Shown here in pieces: positions 32,044 to 37,769 of a stretch of 37,769 bases of DNA. The DNA lies in contig CAJTXF010000018.1 in assembly GCA_910580045.1 (NCBI GenBank), positions 1 through 37,769 of the forward strand. Direction: 5' to 3'. How positions within the stretch are numbered: position 1 is the first letter of the stretch; each line of letters begins with the position of its first letter. The notes beneath the pieces were generated by a model. The model was given only the letters and a program-made list of their open reading frames with translations. It was not told the origin of the DNA and ran no database searches. Source of the stretch: an uncultured Eubacteriales bacterium. GTDB taxonomy: Bacteria > Bacillota > Clostridia > Oscillospirales > Acutalibacteraceae. A program made the position numbers and the translations under genes.

Positions 32044-33371
32044 AACTGGTTGAATTCATCCTCACCAAAAACCCCTGCTACACCGCTGGCCGGAAGATCA
32101 CGGTCAAGGGCCTTATGCTCCACTCCGTGGGCTGTCCCCAGCCCAGCGCCCAGGTGTTCGTCCGCAACTGGAACAAGGCCAGCTACGACCGGGCCTGCGT
32201 CCATGCGTTTATTGACGGCAATGATGGCACCGTGTATCAGTGCCTCCCCTGGAACCACCGGGGGTGGCATTGCGGGGCCAGCGGCAACAATACCCACATC
32301 GGTGTGGAGATGTGCGAACCGGCCTGCATCAAGTACACGGGCGGGGCCACCTTCACCTGCTCCGATAAGGCCACCGCTCAGGCCGTTGCCAAGCGCACCT
32401 ATGAGGCGGCGGTGGAGCTGTTCGCCATGCTCTGCCAGAAGTTCTCCCTCGACCCTCTGGGGGACGGGGTCATCGTCAGCCACAAGGAGGGCTGCAAGCG
32501 GGGCATCGCCTCCAACCACGGCGACCCGGAACATCTCTGGACGCAGCTCGGCCTGCCCTACACGATGGACACATTCCGCAAGGCGGTCAAGGCCGCGATG
32601 GACGGTGGGGCCGCTGCTCCCAGCGATGTGTCCGGCACGAAGATTATGGGCGCGGCTGTCGCTACGGCGGAGCAGATGCGCACCTACATCAAGGCCAAGA
32701 ATCCGAAGGTGGCCCAGAGCGTTCTGAACATGGTGCCGCTCTATCTGTCCGAGGGGGCGGCGGAGGGAGTGCGGGGCGACATCGCCTTCGCGCAGTCCTG
32801 TCTGGAGACCGGGAACTTCGGCTTCGCTGGCTCCGCCGTCACGCTGGACCAGAATAATTTCTGCGGCATGGGTGTCACCGCCAACGGCATGAAGGGTAAT
32901 TCCTTCTCCACGCCCCAGCTTGGCATCCGGGCGCAGATGCAGCACCTCAAAGCCTACGCATCCACCGAGCCGCTGAAGAACGAGTGCATCGACCCCCGGT
33001 TCAAGTATGTGGCGCGGGGCTGCGCCGAGGTGGTGGAATGGCTGGGTCAGAAGGAGAATCCCCAAGGCAAGGGTTGGGCCACTGGCGCAGGTTATGGGGA
33101 GAAGATCATCACCATCCTCAACAGCATTCTTGCCACCGCTGGCGGAGCTGCTCCGGCTCCTGCCGCCGTTCCCTTCAAGGTGAGGGTCACTGCCACCGAC
33201 CTCCGTATTCGCACTGGCCCTGGCACCGACACCGCCAAGACCGGGAAGTTCACTGGGGCTGGGGTGTTCACCATCACCGAGGTCAAGGACGGCACAGGCT
33301 CCGCCAAGGGCTGGGGCAGGCTGAAATCTGGCGCGGGGTGGATCGCCTTGGATTACGCGCAGAAAATTTAA
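32040..33371 (+). CDS. Endolysin: amidase plus glucosaminidase-like plus SH3b domain
   Basis: A 443-residue lysin with three domains. Residues about 20-180 are an Amidase_2-type N-acetylmuramoyl-L-alanine amidase (GLMLHSVGC with zinc ligand His28, NTHIGVEMCEP, SHKEGCKRGIASNHGDPEHL). Residues about 205-365 are a mannosyl-glycoprotein/glucosaminidase-like domain (GDIAFAQSCLETGNFGFAGS, NFCGMGVTANG). Residues about 380-443 are a bacterial SH3 domain for wall binding (ATDLRIRTGPGTDTAKTGKF, WIALDYAQKI). Two catalytic domains of different bond specificity make it bifunctional. It follows the holin with a 4-bp overlap and ends at a strong terminator. Confidence 0.93.
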   Translation: MKLVEFILTKNPCYTAGRKITVKGLMLHSVGCPQPSAQVFVRNWNKASYDRACVHAFIDGNDGTVYQCLPWNHRGWHCGASGNNTHIGVEMCEPACIKYTGGATFTCSDKATAQAVAKRTYEAAVELFAMLCQKFSLDPLGDGVIVSHKEGCKRGIASNHGDPEHLWTQLGLPYTMDTFRKAVKAAMDGGAAAPSDVSGTKIMGAAVATAEQMRTYIKAKNPKVAQSVLNMVPLYLSEGAAEGVRGDIAFAQSCLETGNFGFAGSAVTLDQNNFCGMGVTANGMKGNSFSTPQLGIRAQMQHLKAYASTEPLKNECIDPRFKYVARGCAEVVEWLGQKENPQGKGWATGAGYGEKIITILNSILATAGGAAPAPAAVPFKVRVTATDLRIRTGPGTDTAKTGKFTGAGVFTITEVKDGTGSAKGWGRLKSGAGWIALDYAQKI

Positions 33372-33382
33372 TCGGCATTCAA

Positions 33383-33421
33383 GCCCACCGGGAACATCCA
33401 CCCGGTGGGCTTCTTGCTTTT
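33383..33421 (+). terminator. Strong terminator at the end of the late operon
   Basis: GCCCACCGGG (33383-33392) and CCCGGTGGGC (33401-33410) are a perfect 10-bp inverted repeat around AACATCCA, followed by TTCTTGCTTTT. Confidence 0.88.
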
Positions 33422-33447
33422 ACCATCGTTTTGAGGGGGTATCACTT

Positions 33448-33822
33448 ATGGTGACAGCGAAAGCAAAAGACATTCTACGGTATCGGGAACAGGGGCTGGG
33501 CTATAAGCGCATTGCCGCCCTCACCGGCTACTCTATCAACACGGTCAAATCGGTGTGCAGAAGGAATCCTGACGGGGCAGAGCGATTCTGCCCTCAATGC
33601 GGGGCCATGCTGACGCACACACCCCATCACAGGGAGAAGAAGTTCTGCTCAGATAAATGCCGCATGGCTTGGTGGAACAGCCACCCGGAAGCTGTCAACC
33701 GCAAGGCTGTCTACCACTTCACCTGCGCCCAATGCGGTCAGCCCTTCGACAGTTATGGCAACGACCACCGAAAATACTGCTCCCGTGCCTGTTACGCCGA
33801 GGCGCGGCGAAAGGGGGTATAG
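33448..33822 (+). CDS. HTH plus double zinc-finger protein
   Basis: A 124-residue probable DNA-binding protein. Residues about 5-38 form a sigma/resolvase-like helix-turn-helix (ILRYREQGLGYKRIAALTGY then SINTVKSVCR). Two zinc-binding units follow: CPQC (48-51) with CSDKC (67-71), and CAQC with CSRAC near residues 93-111, both TRASH-like. GAGGGGG precedes the ATG. It lies between the late terminator and the recombinases and may regulate integration or excision; this is inferred from position. Confidence 0.82.
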   Translation: MVTAKAKDILRYREQGLGYKRIAALTGYSINTVKSVCRRNPDGAERFCPQCGAMLTHTPHHREKKFCSDKCRMAWWNSHPEAVNRKAVYHFTCAQCGQPFDSYGNDHRKYCSRACYAEARRKGV

Positions 33823-33824
33823 GT

Positions 33825-33995
33825 GTGTCCGAGGAGTTTTTCCGCAATCTTGCAGCATACAAAGCAGCGATGAGCCTCGCCATGGGTATGCTCCACCAGG
33901 GCATCATTTCCGAGAGTGAGTACACTGAAATCGATACAATTATGACCAAAAAGTACGGCCTGTCTTTGGATAGCATTTTTCGTTCAAAAACTTGA
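33825..33995 (+). CDS. Small SHOCT-like protein
   Basis: A 56-residue protein starting at GTG 33825, with AAAGGGGGT upstream. It is helical (FFRNLAAYKAAMSLAMGMLH) and ends with IISESEYTEIDTIMTKKYG, the SHOCT-like pattern of a short amphipathic helix pair. Such small proteins regularly precede serine recombinase genes in clostridial prophages and may act as a directionality or partner factor; this is not shown. Its last codons overlap the promoter-like TTGATA of the recombinase. Confidence 0.75.
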   Translation: MSEEFFRNLAAYKAAMSLAMGMLHQGIISESEYTEIDTIMTKKYGLSLDSIFRSKT

Positions 33996-34020
33996 TAAAC
34001 CTGCGGTTTAGAGCGAATAT
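33992..34020 (+). promoter_or_regulatory. Cassette element copy 4 (promoter part only), before recombinase 1
   Basis: TTGATA (33992-33997), a spacer of exactly 17 bp ending TAGAGC, and GAATAT (34015-34020), then GTGACCACCAA, which matches the GTGACTACCAA that follows copy 1. The CTACACA/TGTGTAG inverted repeat of copies 1-3 is absent. A perfect AAGGAGGTGAT ribosome-binding site follows. Confidence 0.65.
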
Positions 34021-34043
34021 GTGACCACCAAGGAGGTGATTTT

Positions 34044-35366
34044 TTGGAACGCATTATTCAGAAAATGGGGCTGAAAGTCCCAGCCCAGCCCAAGGTCAAG
34101 CGGGTCGCGGCCTACGCCAGAGTGTCCTCCGGCAAGGATGCCATGCTCCACTCCCTTTCGGCCCAGGTCAGCTACTACAGCGACCTGATCCAGAACCATC
34201 CTGGCTGGCTCTACTGCGGAGTGTTCGCTGACGAGGCGTTGACCGGCACGAAGGAGAACCGTGAGAACTTCCAGCGGCTGCTGGCCGAGTGCCGCGCCGA
34301 GAACATCGACCTCATCATCACCAAATCGATTTCCCGGTTCGCCCGAAACACCGTGGTGCTGCTCCAGACCGTCCGGGAGTTGAAGTCGATGGGCGTGGAT
34401 GTGTACTTCGATGAGCAGAACATCCACTCCATGAGTGCAGACGGTGAGTTGATGCTCACCATTCTGGCATCCTACGCCCAGGAGGAGAGCCTTTCCGCCA
34501 GCGAGAATCAGAAGTGGCGCATCAAAAAGAACTTCGAGGATGGCAAGCCCTGGTCAGGGCAGATTCTGGGCTATCGGTACGAAAACGGCGTCTACATCGT
34601 CAAGGCGGAGGAGGCGGAGATCGTGCGGGGCATTTTCGCTGACTACCTTTCCGGCATGGGGGTCGAGGCCATCATGAAAAAGCTGAACGCCCAGGGCAAG
34701 ACCACGCGCAACGGGAATACTTGGGGCCGTAGCTGTGTGCGGAAGGTTCTGGGGAACTACTCCTACACCGGCAACCTGCTCCTCCAGACCACATTTCGAG
34801 AGAACCACATCACGAAAAAGACGCTCCCCAACCGGGGTGAGCTGCCCATGTACCATGCGGAAAACACCCATGAGGCCATCATCAGCATGGAGGATTACCA
34901 GGCGGTGCAGGCGGAGATGGCCCGCCGCTCCGCCAAGCACAACAAGACCAAGTGCGGCCCCGTCAAGTACCCATTCACGTCAATGATCGTCTGCGGCACC
35001 TGCGGCAAGGGCTACCGGCGCAAGGTGACCCGCACCGGCCCGGTGTGGATTTGCAGCACCTTCAACATCTACGGCAAAGCCACCTGCCCCTCTAAGCAGA
35101 TACCTGAACGGACGCTGGAAAAGGCGACGGCAGAAGTGCTGGGGCTGGATGAATTTGATGCGGAGGCCCTCCACGATAAAATAACGGCTATCCGGGCCGA
35201 GGGGGGCAACACTCTGGTATTTCTGTTCAAGGACGGCACTCAAACCGTTAAACGGTGGACAGACCGCTCCAGGGCGGAAAGTTGGACCCCGGAGATGAGG
35301 GCCGCGGCCAGAGAATTTACAAAGAAAGGACAGGCGATGAGATCATGCCAGCGGCAAGAGCAGTAA
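34044..35366 (+). CDS. Large serine recombinase 1
   Basis: A 440-residue site-specific recombinase. The resolvase domain has AAYARVSSGKD with the likely catalytic Ser28, VFADEALTGTKENRENFQRL, IITKSISRFARNTV and AQEESLSASENQKWRI. The recombinase domain has GQILGYRYENGVYIV and RKVLGNYSYTGNLLLQ, and a zinc-ribbon segment (IVCGTCGKGYRR, then WICSTFNIYGKATC). It starts at TTG 34044 behind a perfect SD sequence. The C-terminal coiled coil of longer relatives is short here. Its end overlaps recombinase 2 by 22 bp. Confidence 0.95.
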   Translation: MERIIQKMGLKVPAQPKVKRVAAYARVSSGKDAMLHSLSAQVSYYSDLIQNHPGWLYCGVFADEALTGTKENRENFQRLLAECRAENIDLIITKSISRFARNTVVLLQTVRELKSMGVDVYFDEQNIHSMSADGELMLTILASYAQEESLSASENQKWRIKKNFEDGKPWSGQILGYRYENGVYIVKAEEAEIVRGIFADYLSGMGVEAIMKKLNAQGKTTRNGNTWGRSCVRKVLGNYSYTGNLLLQTTFRENHITKKTLPNRGELPMYHAENTHEAIISMEDYQAVQAEMARRSAKHNKTKCGPVKYPFTSMIVCGTCGKGYRRKVTRTGPVWICSTFNIYGKATCPSKQIPERTLEKATAEVLGLDEFDAEALHDKITAIRAEGGNTLVFLFKDGTQTVKRWTDRSRAESWTPEMRAAAREFTKKGQAMRSCQRQEQ

Positions 35367-36928
35367 CAGTCATTCCGCCGACCATTAACCTTCACACCCA
35401 CGCCCCGGCGGTGGCGGCACAGAAACGGCGGGCGGCGGGGTATGCCCGCGTCTCCACCGACAGCGATGAGCAGTTCACCAGTTACGAGGCGCAAATCGAC
35501 TACTATACCCGGTACATCAAGAGCAACCAGGAGTGGGAATTTGTGTCGGTCTATACTGACGAGGGCATTTCTGGCACGAACACAAAGCACCGGGTCGGTT
35601 TCAATCAGATGATCGCCGATGCCCTTTCCGGGAAGATAGACCTCATCGTCACCAAATCGGTGAGCCGCTTTGCCAGGAACACGGTGGACAGCCTAACCAC
35701 CATTCGCAAGCTGAAGGAGCATGGCGTGGAGGTCTACTTTGAAAAAGAGAACATTTGGACCTTCGACAGTAAAGGCGAATTGCTCATCACCATCATGTCC
35801 TCGCTGGCCCAGGAGGAGAGCCGCTCCCTTTCGGAGAACATCACCTGGGGCCAGCGCAAGCGGTTCTCTGACGGCAAGGTCAGCCTCCCCTACAAGCAGT
35901 TCCTCGGCTACCGAAAGGGGCCGGACGGATTCCCGGAGATAGTGGAGGACGAGGCCAAAATTGTCCGCCGTATCTACGCCCTTTTCATGGAGGGCAAGAC
36001 CAGCTACGCCATTGCCAAGGCCCTCACCGCTGACGGCATCCCCACGCCCTCCGGCAAAAAGAAGTGGGGAGCCAGCGTGGTGGAGAGCATTCTCACGAAT
36101 GAAAAATACAAGGGGGCAGCACTCCTTCAGAAGTGCTATACGGTTGATTTCCTCAGTAAAAAGCGGAAGGTCAACGAGGGCGAAGTGCAGCAGTATTGGA
36201 TCGAGCAGAGCCACCAGCCCATCATCCAGCCCCATGAGTTCGATGTGGTGCAGGCCGAGTTCGCTCGGCGCAAAGGTATGGGCCTCCACTACAGCGGCGG
36301 CGGGGTGTTCGCCTCCCGCCTGGTCTGCGGTGACTGCGGTGGCTGCTACGGCCCCAAGGTCTGGCATTCCAACAGCAAGTACCGCCGCGTGGTTTGGCAG
36401 TGCAATGGGAAGTTCAGCAACAAGGAGAAATGCAGCACTCCGCATCTGCTGGAGGAGGACATCAAGGCCCGTTTCCTGGCAGCGTTCAATCAACTGTTGG
36501 AGGGCAAGGATGCTCTGCTGGAGGATTGCCGCATCATGCAGGACCACCTCACCAACTGCTCCGCCATTGACGCGGAACTGGACGAGCTGCTCCGGGAGAT
36601 CGCGGTGGTGACGGAACTGACCCAGCGGTGCATCCAGGAAAACGCCCGGAGTGCCCAGAGCCAGGAGGAATACGCCGAACGCTACAACGGCTATGTGGCA
36701 TGGTATGAAAAGGCCAAGGCCAGAGTGGACGCCCTCCAGGAGCAGAAGAAACAGCGGCAGGCCGAGGCGGACCTCATCGGTGGATTCATGTTCGCCCTGC
36801 ATGAACGGGAGGCAGGCATCACGGAGTTCGACAACTCCACTTGGCTTGCGGTGGTGCAGAAGGCCACGGCATACCACGATGGGCGGCTGGTGTTCACTTT
36901 CCAGAATGGGATGGAGATTGAGGGATAA
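35345..36928 (+). CDS. Large serine recombinase 2
   Basis: A 527-residue site-specific recombinase. The resolvase domain has AAGYARVSTDSDEQFTSYEA with the likely catalytic Ser37, YTDEGISGTNTKHRVGFNQM, IVTKSVSRFARNTVDSL and AQEESRSLSENITWGQ. The recombinase domain has LGYRKGPDGFPEIVEDEAK and SILTNEKYKGAALLQK, the zinc ribbon LVCGDCGGCYGP, and a coiled coil (YNGYVAWYEKAKARVDALQE). ATG 35345 lies 22 bp inside the end of recombinase 1, so the two are made together. Both have intact catalytic motifs; probably they act as a pair in integration and excision. Confidence 0.95.
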   Translation: MPAARAVTVIPPTINLHTHAPAVAAQKRRAAGYARVSTDSDEQFTSYEAQIDYYTRYIKSNQEWEFVSVYTDEGISGTNTKHRVGFNQMIADALSGKIDLIVTKSVSRFARNTVDSLTTIRKLKEHGVEVYFEKENIWTFDSKGELLITIMSSLAQEESRSLSENITWGQRKRFSDGKVSLPYKQFLGYRKGPDGFPEIVEDEAKIVRRIYALFMEGKTSYAIAKALTADGIPTPSGKKKWGASVVESILTNEKYKGAALLQKCYTVDFLSKKRKVNEGEVQQYWIEQSHQPIIQPHEFDVVQAEFARRKGMGLHYSGGGVFASRLVCGDCGGCYGPKVWHSNSKYRRVVWQCNGKFSNKEKCSTPHLLEEDIKARFLAAFNQLLEGKDALLEDCRIMQDHLTNCSAIDAELDELLREIAVVTELTQRCIQENARSAQSQEEYAERYNGYVAWYEKAKARVDALQEQKKQRQAEADLIGGFMFALHEREAGITEFDNSTWLAVVQKATAYHDGRLVFTFQNGMEIEG

Positions 36929-36944
36929 CTGAATACGGATACAT

Positions 36945-36982
36945 GGCCCGCCGGTTCATCTTTGAGCTGGTGGGCCTTTTTC
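36945..36982 (+). terminator. Terminator after the recombinase operon
   Basis: GGCCCGCC (36945-36952) pairs with GGTGGGCC (36969-36976, one G-U pair), with further pairing inside, followed by TTTTTCT. Confidence 0.8.
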
Positions 36983-37051
36983 TCCGCCTGCTTTACATTC
37001 TGTATGGTGTTTTCTGGCCTTTTTCGGGCTTTCTTTTTTGCGAGAATGATG

Positions 37052-37057
37052 TATAAT
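37052..37057 (+). promoter_or_regulatory. Candidate -10 of the DUF4365 gene
   Basis: A perfect TATAAT 31 bp before the start of the AT-rich gene, downstream of the recombinase terminator. No clear -35 is seen. GGGGAGG (37073-37079) is the ribosome-binding site. Confidence 0.5.
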
Positions 37058-37088
37058 ATTGTCGATAGAATCGGGGAGGCAATGATGC

Positions 37089-37595
37089 ATGGCAAAGAAA
37101 GAAAAGCGAATACCACCTCATATAGTTGAAACACGCTCAAGAGATAATATTCGCTCATTGATTGATCGGGACGGGATTGCTCTTTTGCGGGATTTAACGG
37201 AGCGAGATTATGGAATTGATGCAATAATGGAATTGTTCGAGGATGGATGTGTTACTGGAAAATTTGCGCTTTTGCAGCTTAAAGGGAAAGAGCATAAAAT
37301 TGTTCCGCTAAAAGGAAGCGAAGAAATTTCCTGCTCCATATCTGCATCAAATGCAAGCTATGCTTTGCAGCAGAATATACCAGTGATTCTGATTTATGCA
37401 AGTTTGGAGGAAAAAGAAAATTTTTACTATATTGCGCTACAAAATGCATTGACAGCTGCTCACCTCAAGAAACTGGAAAAGGGGCAAGATAGTATTACTG
37501 TCCGTATCCCAATTTGTAACTGCGTTGCAGAGGGGATGCAGCCTTTTTTTGACATAGTCAATACGTTTTATGAGCGCAAACAACTCACAATTTAG
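37089..37595 (+). CDS. DUF4365 domain protein (PD-(D/E)XK-like), AT-rich cargo gene
   Basis: A 168-residue protein of the DUF4365 type: RDLTERDYGIDAIMELFEDG and FALLQLKGKE give the D...E...QxK pattern of a PD-(D/E)XK-type fold, followed by ISCSISASNASYALQQNIPV and a C-terminal YIALQNALTA. The family is found alone or fused to ATPases in defence-like settings; no partner is seen here. Composition is far more AT-rich than the phage genes, and it has its own -10 and ribosome-binding site after the recombinase terminator. It is either prophage cargo at the right end or a host gene next to the attachment site. A defence role is inferred only. Confidence 0.75.
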   Translation: MAKKEKRIPPHIVETRSRDNIRSLIDRDGIALLRDLTERDYGIDAIMELFEDGCVTGKFALLQLKGKEHKIVPLKGSEEISCSISASNASYALQQNIPVILIYASLEEKENFYYIALQNALTAAHLKKLEKGQDSITVRIPICNCVAEGMQPFFDIVNTFYERKQLTI

Positions 37596-37597
37596 GC

Positions 37598-37678
37598 TAA
37601 ACCCCCCTGCCGCAAATTTGCACCCCCCTCTCCATAAAATGCACCCCCCTGGCGAAATTTTGCACCCCCTATGCGGCA
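37598..37678. repeat. C-tract direct repeats at the right edge
   Basis: Three copies of a short repeat: TTTGCACCCCCCT (37617-37629), AATGCACCCCCCT (37638-37650) and TTTTGCACCCCCT (37658-37670), about 21 bp apart, with a partial AAACCCCCCT at 37600. TGCCGCA (37608-37614) and TGCGGCA (37672-37678) flank them as an inverted repeat. Multiple end repeats of this kind occur at IS21-type element ends, but no transposase is present here. Confidence 0.55.
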
Positions 37679-37746
37679 AGGGTGTGCATTTGTATCGGAA
37701 TCACCAGTTCTTTTCATGTTTACACATCTTAAAAGATGCCACACCG

Positions 37747-37769
37747 AAAAAACCCCGGAATTCCGGGGT
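37747..37769. terminator. Palindromic hairpin at the window end, probable bidirectional terminator
   Basis: ACCCCGGAATTCCGGGGT (37752-37769) is a perfect 18-bp palindrome preceded by AAAAA. For the minus strand this gives a stem followed by a T-run; the plus-strand T-run, if any, is outside the window. Confidence 0.6.

Noticed and set aside
37437..37679. 80-codon minus-strand frame rich in GGC motifs
   Set aside because: It is produced by the C-tract repeats and overlaps the better supported DUF4365 gene.

Overview
The window is most of a temperate, HK97-fold, long-tailed (siphovirus-type) prophage. All supportable genes lie on the + strand. The host is probably a GC-rich gut Clostridia (Bacillota): strong GGAGG ribosome-binding sites, several TTG/GTG starts, an Amidase_2/SH3b lysin, a pair of large serine recombinases, and protein families usual in Oscillospiraceae-type prophages. 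The genus cannot be fixed from the sequence. No tRNA, rRNA or CRISPR array was seen. The left end of the prophage (lysogeny control, left attachment site) lies outside the window.

Layout. (1) 1-7.6 kb, DNA metabolism: DUF2815 ssDNA-binding-like protein, family A DNA polymerase, a small Cys-rich protein, a DUF4406-like protein, primase-helicase, VRR-NUC nuclease, SNF2-type helicase, DUF1492 late regulator. An intergenic inverted-repeat cluster at 5464-5557 is an origin or operator candidate. (2) 7.6-8.8 kb, packaging start: promoter-like -10 plus terminator, HNH endonuclease, a palindrome-dense gap (cos candidate), P27-type small terminase. (3) 8.8-15.7 kb, an accessory block that separates the small from the large terminase: a ParB-like/N6-adenine methyltransferase fusion, a C5-cytosine methyltransferase, then three short gene cassettes. 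Each cassette is preceded by the same ~79-bp element: an inverted repeat CTACACA/TGTGTAG, then a promoter-like TTGCTA-17 bp-GAATAT. The cassettes carry a 'virulence-related' type protein, DUF4314, a DUF6809-like protein, an amidoligase, a gamma-glutamylcyclotransferase, a zinc ribbon and two unknown small proteins. (4) 15.8-33.4 kb, structure and lysis: large terminase, an AT-rich moron with its own promoter and terminator, portal, ClpP-like protease, capsid, connectors, major tail protein, tail chaperone with a -1 frameshift, tape measure with 17 exact 22-residue repeats, Dit-like and Tal-like proteins, receptor-binding protein, holin, three-domain endolysin. (5) 33.4-37 kb, recombination: HTH/zinc-finger protein, small SHOCT-like protein, two tandem serine recombinases. 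The first recombinase is preceded by a fourth copy of the promoter part of the cassette element. (6) 37.0-37.8 kb: an AT-rich DUF4365 gene, C-tract repeats and a palindromic hairpin.

Working together: the replication genes copy the genome, the DUF1492 protein probably switches on the late genes, and HNH/TerS/TerL package DNA into HK97-type heads. The two methyltransferases probably protect phage DNA from host restriction. The recombinases integrate and excise the prophage. The strongest candidates for undescribed biology are the cassette array with its repeated spacing-constrained promoter element, and the amidoligase/cyclotransferase operon inside it, whose C-terminal module is shared with the first gene of the neighbouring cassette.
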